Shown here piece by piece: positions 10,089 through 20,669 of a DNA stretch of 64,000 bases. Under the pieces are notes generated by a model. It was not told the DNA's origin. It worked only from the letters and a program-made list of their open reading frames with translations, and did no database searches. A program made the position numbers and the translations under genes. Numbering within the stretch: the stretch's first letter is position 1; the number at the start of each line of letters is the position of its first letter. This DNA comes from Ilex aquifolium (lineage: Eukaryota > Streptophyta > Magnoliopsida > Aquifoliales > Aquifoliaceae). The stretch lies in NCBI GenBank assembly GCA_951799425.1, contig OX637404.1, positions 21,121,545-21,185,544 of the forward strand, written 5' to 3'.

Positions 10089-12000
10089 GTGGTTCCTGCA
10101 AAAATTCACGAGTTAGAAAATCAGGTATGCAGTTATTACTGCCCTTAATATATTCTATGTCAAAATCAAAAATACTTAAAATAGCTTGCCATCTTGCAAA
10201 AATTTGCTTACTAGCAATATTTTGAACATCTTTTTCAAGTACGTATTTAGCAGACTTGCAATCAACACGCACAATAAATTTTTGATTTAAAATATCATCC
10301 TGGAATTTTGAGATACACAGGACAATAGCTAAAATTTCTTTTTTAATAGTACTATAATTGGCTTGTGCTTTGTTCCAAATACCGGAATGAAAGCGAACAA
10401 TTTGTTCAGGAGAATTAGGAGATTCTCGCTGAAGGAGAATACCACCGTATCCAATGTCGGAGGCATCAGTTTGAATAATTTTAAAAGAATCAACTGAAGG
10501 AATACCAAGACAAGGCAAAGTTATGATATATTTTTTGACTTGCTGGACAATAGAAGTATGTTCAGAGGTCCAAGGAGAAGGATTTCCTTTGAGTCTGTCA
10601 TACAGAGGTTTGACGGTTGATCTGAGATTCTGATAAAAGTCAGAAACATAATTCAGAGAACCTAAAAATCTTTGGAGTTGAGTTTTGTCAAGAATTTCAT
10701 CAGGAAATTTATCAGCAAACTGAATAGCTCTGCTGATGGGAATAATGGTGGATTGTTGGATATCATATCCAAGGAATCTGACAGAAGTTTGAAACAATTT
10801 AATTTTTCTGGCAGAGATGACTAGACCACTATGTCTAACAGTCTCTAAAAATACATTTAAATGTTTCCAATGTTCTTCAATAGACCTGCTAAAGATGAGA
10901 ATGTCATCAATATAGGTTATAGAACAATGACTTAAATGATTAAAAATTTCATTGATAATATTTTGAAATTCACTAGGTGCATTTTTTCAACCAAAAGGTA
11001 CAACATTCCATTCATAATGACCAAAAGGTATTGTGAATGCAGTCTTATACCTATCTTCAGGAGATATCAGTATTTGTCAATATCCACTTTTTAAATCAAA
11101 TTTTGAAAATACAACAGAATTTTTTAATCTTTTAATCAGGTTTTGTTTATTTAGAATAGGATACCTGATCCATTCCAAAACAGCATTTAAAGGCTTATAA
11201 TTAATAACAAGTCTTGGTGTGCCTCTTTCTAACTCTGCATTTTTCATAGCATAGAAAGCTGGACAAGACCAAGGAGATTTTGACTTGCTAATAATTCCAT
11301 TTTTAAGTAATTCAGAAATTTCCTTCTTACATGTTTCCATTAAATAATGATTCATCTGAATTGGTCTTGATTTAGTGGGAATATCTTTTTCACTAAATCC
11401 TTTAATGTAAGGAAGTTTTACACTATGTTTTTTCCTATGCCAGAAAGCTGTAGGAAGGTTAGAGCAAACTTCTTCTTCAATTTTTTGTTGAAATTGATTA
11501 ATTTTTTCAATCAGAATTGGATTAGTTAATTGATCAGAAATTCTTTTGTGATTTATTTCTTCTTGAAGAAATTTCACTTGGTTCTTTTTCTGATTAATTA
11601 TTCTGAGATATATAGAATCACTTTTAAGTTGTCTTAATTCTTTAATCTCAGGTTTAAGAATAAATTTAAATGTTACAGATTGTCCTAAAGGATTTGTAGA
11701 TAATCCTTCAATATTTGTAGTAAAAGGGTATAACAAATATATAAAAGGTAATCTTAAGATAACCTGATCTGTCATATCTTTTACTAAGATAAATGATGTT
11801 TTAAAACAAACATTATCCTGACAAATATGAGCTTTAGGCAATTTGTAGCAACATTCATTTTGCTGCCATTGGCAGAATTTAACCTTTCAAGAGTTTTTTC
11901 ATAGAATTTGGTAGGAACAATTCCTTCTTGAATACAGTTAACATCTGCTCCTGTATCAATTAAAGCAATTGTATCAAGTATAAAATCATTATTAATGATT
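10075..12000 (-). other. Pararetrovirus protease, RT and RNase H region, left arm
   Basis: In viral order: the protease block ALIDTGADVNCIQEGIVPTK, RT motifs (PRLVINYKPLNAVLEWIRYP; VVFSKFDLKSGYWQ; YIDDILIFSRSIEEHWKHLN; SVRFLGYDIQQST), then RNase H (IIQTDASDIGYGGILLQRES; YSTIKKEILAIVLCI; VRVDCKSAKYVLEKD). These are typical of Caulimoviridae, where no integrase follows RNase H. Fossil; broken. Confidence 0.85.
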
Positions 12001-12448
12001 ATTCGTACTTGAGAATACCATTTTTGTAAATTAATTTTATTAACAGAATTAATTTGGTTATCAGTTTGTGAACACCCATCTGGCGATGGCAGCTTCGTTA
12101 CACCAGAAGTTTTCATCAAAACAGGGGAGGTTACTGGTATCCGCTGGGAAAGTGTCCGAGTTGATAAATCTGTTTCAGTATCAAATTGTTTATTATCTGA
12201 AACTTTAGGTTCCAGAGGACTGGTATTGGACATGGATAAAAAACTCAAAGTTTCAGCAAAGATTTTATCTTGTGCTTTTAAGTCTTTTATCTCAACTTTT
12301 AATTTATTGACTTCACATTGGAGATCTTGTAAAGTGAGTTCTTTCTTTTTCTCTTTACTAAATCTTTCCATTGTTTTGTTAATGCTAATTAATTGTTTTT
12401 CACTTGACAATTGTTTGTTATCTTTTTTAACAAACAAATCTTTGAGAT

Positions 12449-14865
12449 TTTTTATGTATTTTACCTTAAGTTCAGGATCTTCAATTTTGCTGATCAAATC
12501 TATTAGGATTTGTTCTTCTTCAGCTTGCTTTGTGATTACTCTAATTTTTTTACAACAATTATCCTTACATCCTAGTTTGATGTCCGGTTCAGAGGAATCA
12601 TTTGTACTAGGGTGATCATCCGAAGAGTCTTCAGGACTACTAGTGGAGTCTGAAGTTTCTTCTTTTTCTGGAGGATTATTTATCCTGAAAATTCTAAGAA
12701 TTTCTTCTGTTTCATTTTCAGCTAGATTTAATAATTTAACTTGTTTTTTAATTGGACATTCAGGACTAATGTGGCCTGGTTTTCCGCAGTTAAAACATTT
12801 AATATCATCTTGGGCTTTACCTTTACCAGATGTTTTCTTCTTAGAATCTTTTCTAGACTTAGAAGATTTGTGAGGTTTTCCGCTAGATTTTTTATAAAAT
12901 TCAGGCTTAGAAAATCTTTTCTTACTACGTTCGTAGTGAGATTTGGACTTAGAATAAGCTTTATGCTTTCTATGAGATTTGTGTTTTCTGTGGCTAGTCG
13001 ATGGTGCTACTGGGGGGAGACCATACTGTTCACAGAAATTTCCCATTTCATATTTAGCTTTATTTTTATCATTTTGCAATTGTTTACTGAGTTTCATATC
13101 AATACACATCCTAAGACCTTCCTTTTGGATGGTACTGATCAATTGACCATAGGTCAGGGAGTCATATTCTATGATTCCTGTGTCCTTAGCAAGGGCTTCT
13201 CTAATCTTATGGGCAAATAAACTAGGTAAACCATTAACAAATTTTTCTTTCCAAAAAGATTTATTACAGTCTGAACGGTTCATTACCCGTGAGACAAAAA
13301 CATCCTTATACCATCTGAAATCACTAAGTGTGGGACACTTAAGATTACTAAGCTGGTCATGGATCCTAGCTTCAATGTTACTAGGGGTTCCAACAAAATG
13401 TTTAATTATGGTGAAAATTAAAGTATTTAAACTATCAGGTTTTGCTCTTCCAATTCTTTCATCAAAAACTGGAATACCATCATCATTTAAAACAACAGCA
13501 TGTCTAATTTCATCTCTGGAATCTTGGGTAAGATAATTATCCCACCAGCTTCTAAGGACGCCTGTGAACCCTGAGGTGACTAAGTCAACTAAGTCGGGTT
13601 CAGGAGTGTCAAGGTTAGTAACATAACTATTAATAACCATAGACATGTGATGAATTTTATTTAAAATTTCTTGTTCACTTAAACCATCTATGTTCCATTC
13701 ATAGAGTTTGTTTGACTGAACAGAGAATTGGTTAGAAATATTTTTTTCTTCAAATTATAAATCAGGAGGTGTTGGTCTGGGGTACCAATTTTTTGTGGTA
13801 CTGGTTGGATTTGGGAAAACCAATTTATTGATTTGATGTGTTTCAAAAGCTTTTTCTAATTCTTTTATTTCAACATCAGAAAAACTTTCATCAGTGCTGG
13901 TTTCTGCATCTGAAGTTTGATTTATGACAGTTACTTGGGAGGTTTGTGATGTCTCTGGTTGGGCATCTAATTTCCTAAGTAACTGGTCAATTTTGTGAAT
14001 TCTGAGTGTATCAGCAATTCATAATTTAGATCTATCTTCAGGTAAAGTGACTAGAGGTTTTTCTAACTTTTTACCTGTAGATGATAATTCAATCTTATCA
14101 ATCTTTGTTTCAATTTTATCTAACTGTTTTCCTATGGTAATTAGGCTTTGGTTAGTAAAATTGGTTTGTTCAACAATTTTCTTTTCAAATTTTGCTAAAT
14201 TATTCTGTTCTGCTGTCTTCTTATCTGATTCACTACAGGGAATCTTAAAGGGAGACGCAGTAAGTGCAGTATCAGCATGTGTGAAAGTAAAAGTCTCAGT
14301 GGGAGGGTGACTGGAGGACATGGTTCCTGAGTCAACTGTTTTCCACTTATGTTTTGAAATGACTTTTACATCTTTACAGCAAGAATCAACATAATCAAAG
14401 AATTGAATTTCAGATTCTAATTTGTGCATTGTTTTTACCCATTGAATTTTTATTTCTTGGATCTGTTGGGAATTAAATCTTTTAAAGAAATCTTTTTTCC
14501 TAAGTTTATTTTCTTCAGATTCAATTTCTTTTAATAATTTAAACATATTGGGCATAAAACAAAAATTAGATTCTTTTTTAATTACAAGAAGCTGATGACT
14601 GATAGGTTCTTCAGTATGACTTTCTAGTTCACTTCTGGAAGGACTTAGAGTAGGAGATGGAGTAAAATCATCTTCCTTTTTCTCTTTTATTTCTTGTTCT
14701 TTAAATCTAGAATAAGAAGTATTGTACGGAGTATAATAAGGTCTACTGATTTGGGGTGAAGAATTATCAATTCCTTTCATTTTAAGTTTTCTTTCTAATT
14801 CTTCAGAAATTTCTTTGTCTCGTTTGGAGACTCTGGAGTAGGATTCAGATCTCCTGCCCTCATTG
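12449..14865 (-). other. Single-copy spacer: coat-protein and movement/linker region of the pararetrovirus
   Basis: The 2417-bp spacer continues the left-arm copy upstream in viral order. It holds the coat-protein-like region with a conserved capsid block (FWKEKFVNGLPSLFAHKIRE), a lysine/serine-rich nucleic-acid-binding stretch and the zinc knuckle CFNCGKPGHISPECPIKKQ. Before these lies a charged, coiled-coil linker and the tail that follows the movement protein (RVSKRDKEISEELERKLKMK). The movement-protein core itself is not in the window. Fossil; together with the left arm it is the longer of the two viral copies. Confidence 0.8.
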
Positions 14866-15299
14866 ATCTCAAAGATTTGTTTGTTAAAAAAGATAACAAA
14901 CAATTGTCAAGTGAAAAATAATTAATTAGCATTAACAAAACAATGGAAAGATTTAGTAAAGAGAAAAAGAAAGAACTCACTTTACAAGATCTCCAATGTG
15001 AAGTCAATAAATTAAAAGTTGAGATAAAAGACTTAAAAGCACAAGATAAAATCTTTGCTGAAACTTTGAGTTTTTTATCCATGTCCAATACCAGTCCTCT
15101 GGAACCTAAAGTTTCAGATAATAAACAATTTGATACTGAAACAGATTTATCAACTCGGACACTTTCCCAGCGGATACCAGTAACCTCCCCTGTTTTGATG
15201 GAAACTTCTGGTGTAACGAAGTTGCCATCGCCAGATGGGTGTTCACAAACTGATAACCAAATTAATTCTGTTAATAAAATTAATTTACAAAAATGGTAT

Positions 15300-17238
15300 T
15301 CTCAAGTACGAATAATCATTAATAATGATTTTATACTTGATACAATTGCTTTAATTGATACAGGAGCAGATGTTAACTGTATTCAAGAAGGAATTGTTCC
15401 TACCAAATTCTATGAAAAAACTCTTGAAAGGTTAAATTCTGCCAATGGCAGCAAAATGAATGTTGCTACAAATTGCCTAAAGCTCATATTTGTCAGGATA
15501 ATGTTTGTTTTAAAACATCATTTATCTTAGTAAAAGATATGACAGATCAGGTTATCTTAAGATTACCTTTTATATATTTGTTATACCCTTTTACTACAAA
15601 TATTGAAGGATTATCTACAAATCCTTTAGGACAATCTGTAACATTTAAATTTATTCTTAAACCTGAGATTAAAGAATTAAGACAACTTAAAAGTGATTCT
15701 ATATATCTCAGAATAATTAATCAAAAAAAGAACCAAGTAAAATTTCTTCAAGAAGAAATAAATCACAAAAGAATTTCTGATCAATTAACTAATCCAATTC
15801 TGATTGAAAAAATTAATCAATTTCAACAAAAAATTGAAGAAGAAGTTTGCTCTAACCTTCCTACAGCTTTCTGGCATAGGAAAAAACATAGTGTAAAACT
15901 TCCTTACATTAAAGGATTTAGTGAAAAAGATATTCCCACTAAATCAAGACCAATTCAGATGAATCATGATTTAATGGAAACATGTAAGAAGGAAATTTCT
16001 GAATTACTTAAAAATGAAATTATTAGCAAGTCAAAATCTCCTTGGTCTTGTCCAGCTTTCTATGCTTGAAAAATGCAGAGTTAGAAAGAGGCACACCAAG
16101 ACTTGTTATTAATTATAAGCCTTTAAATGCTGTTTTGGAATGGATCAGGTATCCTATTCCAAATAAACAAGACCTGATTAAAAGATTAAAAAATTTTGTT
16201 GTATTTTCAAAATTTGATTTGAAAAGTGGATATTGGCAAATACTGATATCTCCTGAAGATAGGTATAAGACTGCATTCACAACACCTTTTGGTCATTATG
16301 AATGGAATGTTGTACATTTTGGTTGAAAAAATGCACCTAGTGAATTTCAAAATATTATCAATGAAATTTTTAATCATTTAAGTCATTGTTCTATAACCTA
16401 TATTGATGACATTCTCATCTTTAGCAGGTCTATTGAAGAACATTGGAAACATTTAAATGCATTTTTAGAGACTGTTAGACATAGTGGTCTAGTCATCTCT
16501 GCCAGAAAAATTAAATTGTTTCAAACTTCTGTCAGATTCCTTGGATATGATATCCAACAATCCACCATTATTCCCATCAGCAGAGCTATTCAGTTTGCTG
16601 ATAAATTTCCTGATGAAATTCTTGACAAAACTCAACTCCAAAGATTTTTAGGTTCTCTGAATTATGTTTCTGACTTTTATCAGAATCTCAGATCAACCGT
16701 CAAACCTCTGTATGACAGACTCAAAGGAAATCCTTCTCCTTGGACCTCTGAACATACTTCTATTGTCCAGCAAGTCAAAAAATATATCATAACTTTGCCT
16801 TGTCTTGGTATTCCTTCAGTTGATTCTTTTAAAATTATTCAAACTGATGCCTCCGACATTGGATACGGTGGTATTCTCCTTCAGCGAGAATCTCCTAATT
16901 CTCCTGAACAAATTGTTCGCTTTCATTCCGGTATTTGGAACAAAGCACAAGCCAATTATAGTACTATTAAAAAAGAAATTTTAGCTATTGTCCTGTGTAT
17001 CTCAAAATTCCAGGATGATATTTTAAATCAAAAATTTATTGTGCGTGTTGATTGCAAGTCTGCTAAATACGTACTTGAAAAAGATGTTCAAAATATTGCT
17101 AGTAAGCAAATTTTTGCAAGATGGCAAGCTATTTTAAGTATTTTTGATTTTGACATAGAATATATTAAGGGCAGTAATAACTGCATACCTGATTTTCTAA
17201 CTCGTGAATTTTTGCAGGAACCACATGGCGGACAGTAA
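15300..17238 (+). other. Pararetrovirus protease, RT and RNase H region, right arm
   Basis: Same modules as the left arm in the same order on the plus strand, ending EFLQEPHGGQ just past the ORF2 start. The RNase H part looks identical between the arms. Fossil; broken. Confidence 0.85.
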
Positions 17239-18604
17239 GTCCCACAAATCCGGTACTTCCTCTAAAAACCCGGGGAAGGGAGATCGCAAATTACCATTAA
17301 CATTGGGTCCTCCAAACCCAAAGCCAATTACCCAAATTTATCCAGGCCCACCTAGTGCCGTCCAAATTGCCAACAGATTTCAGCCTCTTGGTAGACCAGT
17401 TAGTCACCATCTCAGGCCTACTGTTGTCCCTATTGCTACTTTCTCCCAAATGGCCCAAATGCCTCCACCAGATTCTACCCTACTGATTAATCCCTATTAT
17501 CGACCAACCCCAAAAGGCCCAAAGATAGAATATATTGACAAGCCCAATTTTCATAATGTCTTTGCTATTGAGCCTGCTCATGCTCACATTAATGATATCC
17601 AAATTCTTCTTAAAGCCTATCTTGGAGAGGGATGGACTTTTGTCCCTCATGACCCGGAAAGGACTTTTGAATTTTACCAAGATATCCTATTTCTTACTGG
17701 ATCCATTCATATCAAACCTATTCCTGATAAGAATGACCCCAGTAAAACAATTTATCACTCTCTTTTTATTAAAAAGATTTTATCCATTAAAGAGTGGGAA
17801 TCTCATCCTTCTTTACTCAGAGATCTCGAAGGAACCCATAAGAAGTTCAACTACTATGACTACATCGAGTCATGGACTATTCTTATGCTCTATCAGGATG
17901 AGTCATTAACTTATTCCTGGTTCGTTCAATTTGATAAAGATTTCAAAAGCCAGATTCCTTCCTGGTTTGTAAGGTGGTGGCAAGTTCATGGCCCCATTCT
18001 TGAAATCTTTCCTGCTGATCTTCAAGATCAGTATACTTACTTCTGTTCTGCTTATGTTTCTAGTAAACAGCAGTCCTTATTCCCTATTCCAAATTTGCTA
18101 ACATTTATTTGCAGGTACAGAATTGCTTGGATTTGCAGATGGCAATGGAGAATAATTTCTAATTATGTTGCCAGGCAGTTCTCTGTCAAATGGTGGCCCA
18201 GATTTAAATATGATGCCATAATTGCTGATGTCCAGAAGGACTTTCCTGTCAAGGTACTGACCCCAGTAATGGTCCCTACAGCCTTACCTCCTTCTACTCC
18301 AGCTATGAAGGCCTTGCCGACTCTAAGGGTTTCCCCAGAAGAAAAGCCTAAAGAGTCTACAGGACCCTCCAAAGTGAAGCCGAAGAAGTCCTCATCTAAG
18401 GACTCCAGTAAGCCAATTAAGCCGTCAGCTGCGGAGCTTCTCAAAATGGCTCAGGATTTGATCCAGCAAGCCGCCAGCCAGGATTCATCATCTCCCAGCT
18501 CTTCAGCCGGATCTGTTACTCCAGCCCTGGACCCATACCAGGATGCCCAAGATCCATATGAAGGATATGATGACCTTGATGAAGCAGACATCACCACCCC
18601 GTGA
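17225..18604 (+). other. Pararetrovirus ORF2 (about 52 kDa, unknown function), right arm
   Basis: This is the mirror copy of the left-arm ORF2: 459 residues, same start and stop context, and as far as I can compare by eye the same protein sequence throughout. The start codon sits inside the end of the polyprotein frame with a 14-base overlap, an arrangement that in this virus family suggests translation by leaky scanning or reinitiation. It looks whole. Two whole copies of a viral frame inside otherwise broken copies is notable but may simply reflect youth. Confidence 0.8.
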
Positions 18605-18978
18605 TGTTGTGATGCTTGTTTTTACTTGTGACAGCTTCACTCACTACTCTCTTCTCACACAAGAGGGAAAAGCTGCCTATCACATGTAAGGATAAGATAT
18701 CACTTAATTTACCCGGTGCTTTCCCCCTAGTAAAGCAACCGACAGATTCCAGACAAATTGCCAATCAGTTTGCTTTTCCCCTAGTAAAAACATTCTACCC
18801 TTGCTTTTCCACCAAAAGCGAATTCCCTGACAGCCTTTGGGCCCTCTAGTCCCATTTTGTCAAACTTTACCCTGAGTAAAAGCAGTTTACTCCACCTTTC
18901 CAGCCAAAAGCAGAAGGTGAATGCATTTTACCCAGAGTTGATTTCAAAAAGAAATGATTACTTTCAAAATCCTTACTC

Positions 18979-18987
18979 CTATATAAG
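18979..18987 (+). promoter_or_regulatory. TATA box of the pararetrovirus promoter, right arm
   Basis: CTATATAAG lies about 375 bases after the ORF2 stop, where Caulimoviridae carry their pregenomic-RNA promoter. Transcription would start about 30 bases downstream and run rightward, out of the arm toward the eIF5A gene. Upstream are repeated short blocks (CTAGTAAA, AAAAGC) that may be enhancer motifs. Activity is inference. Confidence 0.6.
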
Positions 18988-19305
18988 GGTTTCTGATTTC
19001 AGTTGTTTCTCAAGTCTTGTTAGACTACTACAAGCCTTGAAAATACTCTCCCTACCTTCTCAAAATTGTAAGCCTCAAATGAAGAGCTTTAATGTTGTTT
19101 TATTTGGCAGATTCCTCTCTACTTATGAAGTCTTATCTCCACTAACCCTCTAAGTGTTAGTGTTGTAAGTATTGTTTGTAATTTCATTTATATATTTGAA
19201 ATTTGTTTATATCTACAGTTTGTGATTGTTCAATTTCAATGGGTATTTCTGTTCATAAAATTCACTGTGAATTTGCTATGCCTTCGGCTGAATTTGCTAT
19301 TGTAG

Positions 19306-19930
19306 CATTAAAGTTGGATATATATATATATATATATATATTAATAATTTATAATTGTCCCAGGGAGATTCAATTTCTCTTGAAAGCCCAACAATAAATA
19401 AATAAAAGAGAAATTTTGAGGCTGGTCATTCTATATGGACTTATTTGAAGATAAGTCCGACAAATAAACTTATTTGTTATGAAGTCCGTTTTTTGTCAAT
19501 TTTACCAAACTGTCTTTTTCAGTTTTCCCATTTGTGAATCGTTTAGTGGGAAAAACAATCGAAAATTGCTTCGTTGTGATATTGTGGAAAAACGTTGATG
19601 TTACTATGATGAAATAGTAACTTAAATAGTAACATGATCAAATATGTTCTAACTTAGTGAACCATTTGATTTTAGAAGGCTGGTATGGTGTTATATGTAG
19701 AAGTGGTATGTTGTTATATGCAGGGTTGGGTATTATTTGTATATATTTGTTTGAAAAATAGATGAAATTATGTCCAGATTGTTAGTGCAAAAAATAACAT
19801 GAACAGTAACGTGACTTAAATTTGTTCCTATTTAGGGAATCACATGTTTTAAGAAAATATATTTTAATGTTACATTTTTAAGTGAGTTTGTAATATTGTT
19901 GCACGATTGATTATTGTTTGTATTAGTACA
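19306..19930. other. Non-coding DNA with AGTAAC-type repeats
   Basis: No gene seen. The stretch is A/T-rich and repeats short AGTAAC/AGTAACATGA motifs near 19615-19640 and 19805-19820. The same motif family resumes right after the solo LTR at about 20680-20745, so the LTR appears to have landed inside an older repeat. Confidence 0.5.
19319..19341. repeat. (TA)n tract at the right outer end of the pararetrovirus
   Basis: About eleven TA units lie 13 bases beyond the end of the shared arm sequence. With the left tract, both outer ends of the viral structure sit in TA repeat. Confidence 0.8.
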
Positions 19931-20669
19931 TGCACTAGAGATTTCCTACAATGCATAGAGATAGCGATCATCTCGATGATGAACCTGAAACAACTAAAGG
20001 GTCAGAAAAGGGGCCGAGTCGACACCCGGCTTATCCCCTCCGAAGCTTAAGTCAGTAAAAATTTGAGGCTTGAGCACAGTATATTTCTTTTTCTCTGTCT
20101 CGTTTACGTACATTTGTTCATTTTTCTGAGGAGTATTTATACATGGATTAGCAATGAGTGCAAGGGCAGGGAGTCCCATCTCGACATTTAATGACTTGCA
20201 CTCTTATCCATGCGTAATGAGTGGTCTCCACTCAGATTTTCGTGACTAGTCACTCGGGCGATAGGATGACTACTCGGGGTATGCCGAGCACTTATGATCC
20301 TAACCCCGGTCATTAAAGTCCATCTGATATGCGCTTGACACCTACTCCCAAGTGTTTGATGCTCGGGGGAACAGTACCTCGGGGTGCGTCAAGGACATAT
20401 GCTCAGCGCAATAGCCATTAATGCTCTGCAATCATGACTGTCAGTTTAGGTCTCAAGGATGCAGGGGCTCATTAATAGCCCTGTCATAATCACTCAAATC
20501 TTCATTAATAAGCTATCAAGTTTTCTTAAATGTTGGTGTCAGTATGTGTACTCGGCTCTTCTGAGTCATTACTCATCGGCGCCATCTCTTGGCGCCTTTT
20601 GAGTTCCATAATGGCTACATCTTTCCATGTGTCAATCTGGGGGCTGCTGAACCGCCTAAAGTCCCGACA
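19931..20669 (-). repeat. Solo LTR with 5-bp target duplication GTACA
   Basis: On the minus strand this 739-bp segment begins TGTCGGGAC and ends CTCTAGTGCA (TG...CA ends). It is flanked by the perfect 5-bp duplication GTACA at 19926-19930 and 20670-20674. No gag-pol is attached, so it is a solo LTR left by recombination between the two LTRs of an older element. A strong TATA box lies on the minus strand at 20134-20141. Superfamily is not decided; it is not obviously related to the Tat LTR. Confidence 0.85.
20134..20141 (-). promoter_or_regulatory. TATA box of the solo LTR, pointing toward the viral inverted repeat
   Basis: TATAAATA on the minus strand, in the middle of the solo LTR. A start about 30 bases downstream would send transcription leftward out of the LTR, through the right arm, spacer and left arm of the pararetrovirus. 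Whether it is active is unknown. Confidence 0.5.

Larger units (their letters stand above)
8008..12448 (-). repeat. Left arm of the pararetrovirus inverted repeat
   Basis: This 4441-bp arm is the reverse complement of 14866-19305. The outer end lies where the shared sequence ...CTATTGTAG stops, four bases from a (TA)n tract. The inner end lies at the block ATCTCAAAGATTTG (on the minus strand), after which the arms diverge at once. In viral order it carries a coiled-coil region, protease, RT, RNase H, ORF2, the promoter region and the start of the leader. Apart from a few substitutions, the match runs through coding and non-coding parts alike. Confidence 0.93.
8008..19305. mobile_element. Endogenous pararetrovirus (Caulimoviridae, Florendovirus-like) in inverted-repeat arrangement
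   Basis: Two head-to-head copies of one pararetrovirus segment occur. The left arm is 8008-12448 (minus strand), the right arm 14866-19305 (plus strand), with a single-copy spacer at 12449-14865. Parts seen include coat-protein-like sequence with a CCHC knuckle, pepsin-like protease, reverse transcriptase with YIDDILIFS, RNase H, and a separate roughly 52-kDa ORF after RNase H. That two-ORF plan (polyprotein, then a ~50-kDa protein of unknown role) is what is described for florendoviruses. There is no integrase and there are no LTRs, as expected for Caulimoviridae. ORF1 is broken (fewer than ten breaks overall); ORF2 looks whole in both arms. The arms differ at only roughly a dozen or two sites by eye, so the duplication is recent or homogenised. 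Confidence 0.85.
14866..19305 (+). repeat. Right arm of the pararetrovirus inverted repeat
   Basis: This 4440-bp arm mirrors 8008-12448. It begins abruptly at base 14866, directly against the movement-protein-side end of the spacer, so the centre is a novel junction, not a continuous viral genome. It contains the coiled-coil region, protease (LIDTGADVNCIQEG), RT, RNase H, ORF2 and a promoter region with a TATA box. It ends 14 bases before a (TA)n tract. Confidence 0.93.

Noticed and set aside
8008-19305. Reading the inverted viral structure as an LTR retrotransposon with inverted ends
   Set aside because: There is no integrase, LTR or primer-site/polypurine pair, and the parts match Caulimoviridae order. 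The inverted arms are kilobase-scale coding DNA, not terminal repeats.
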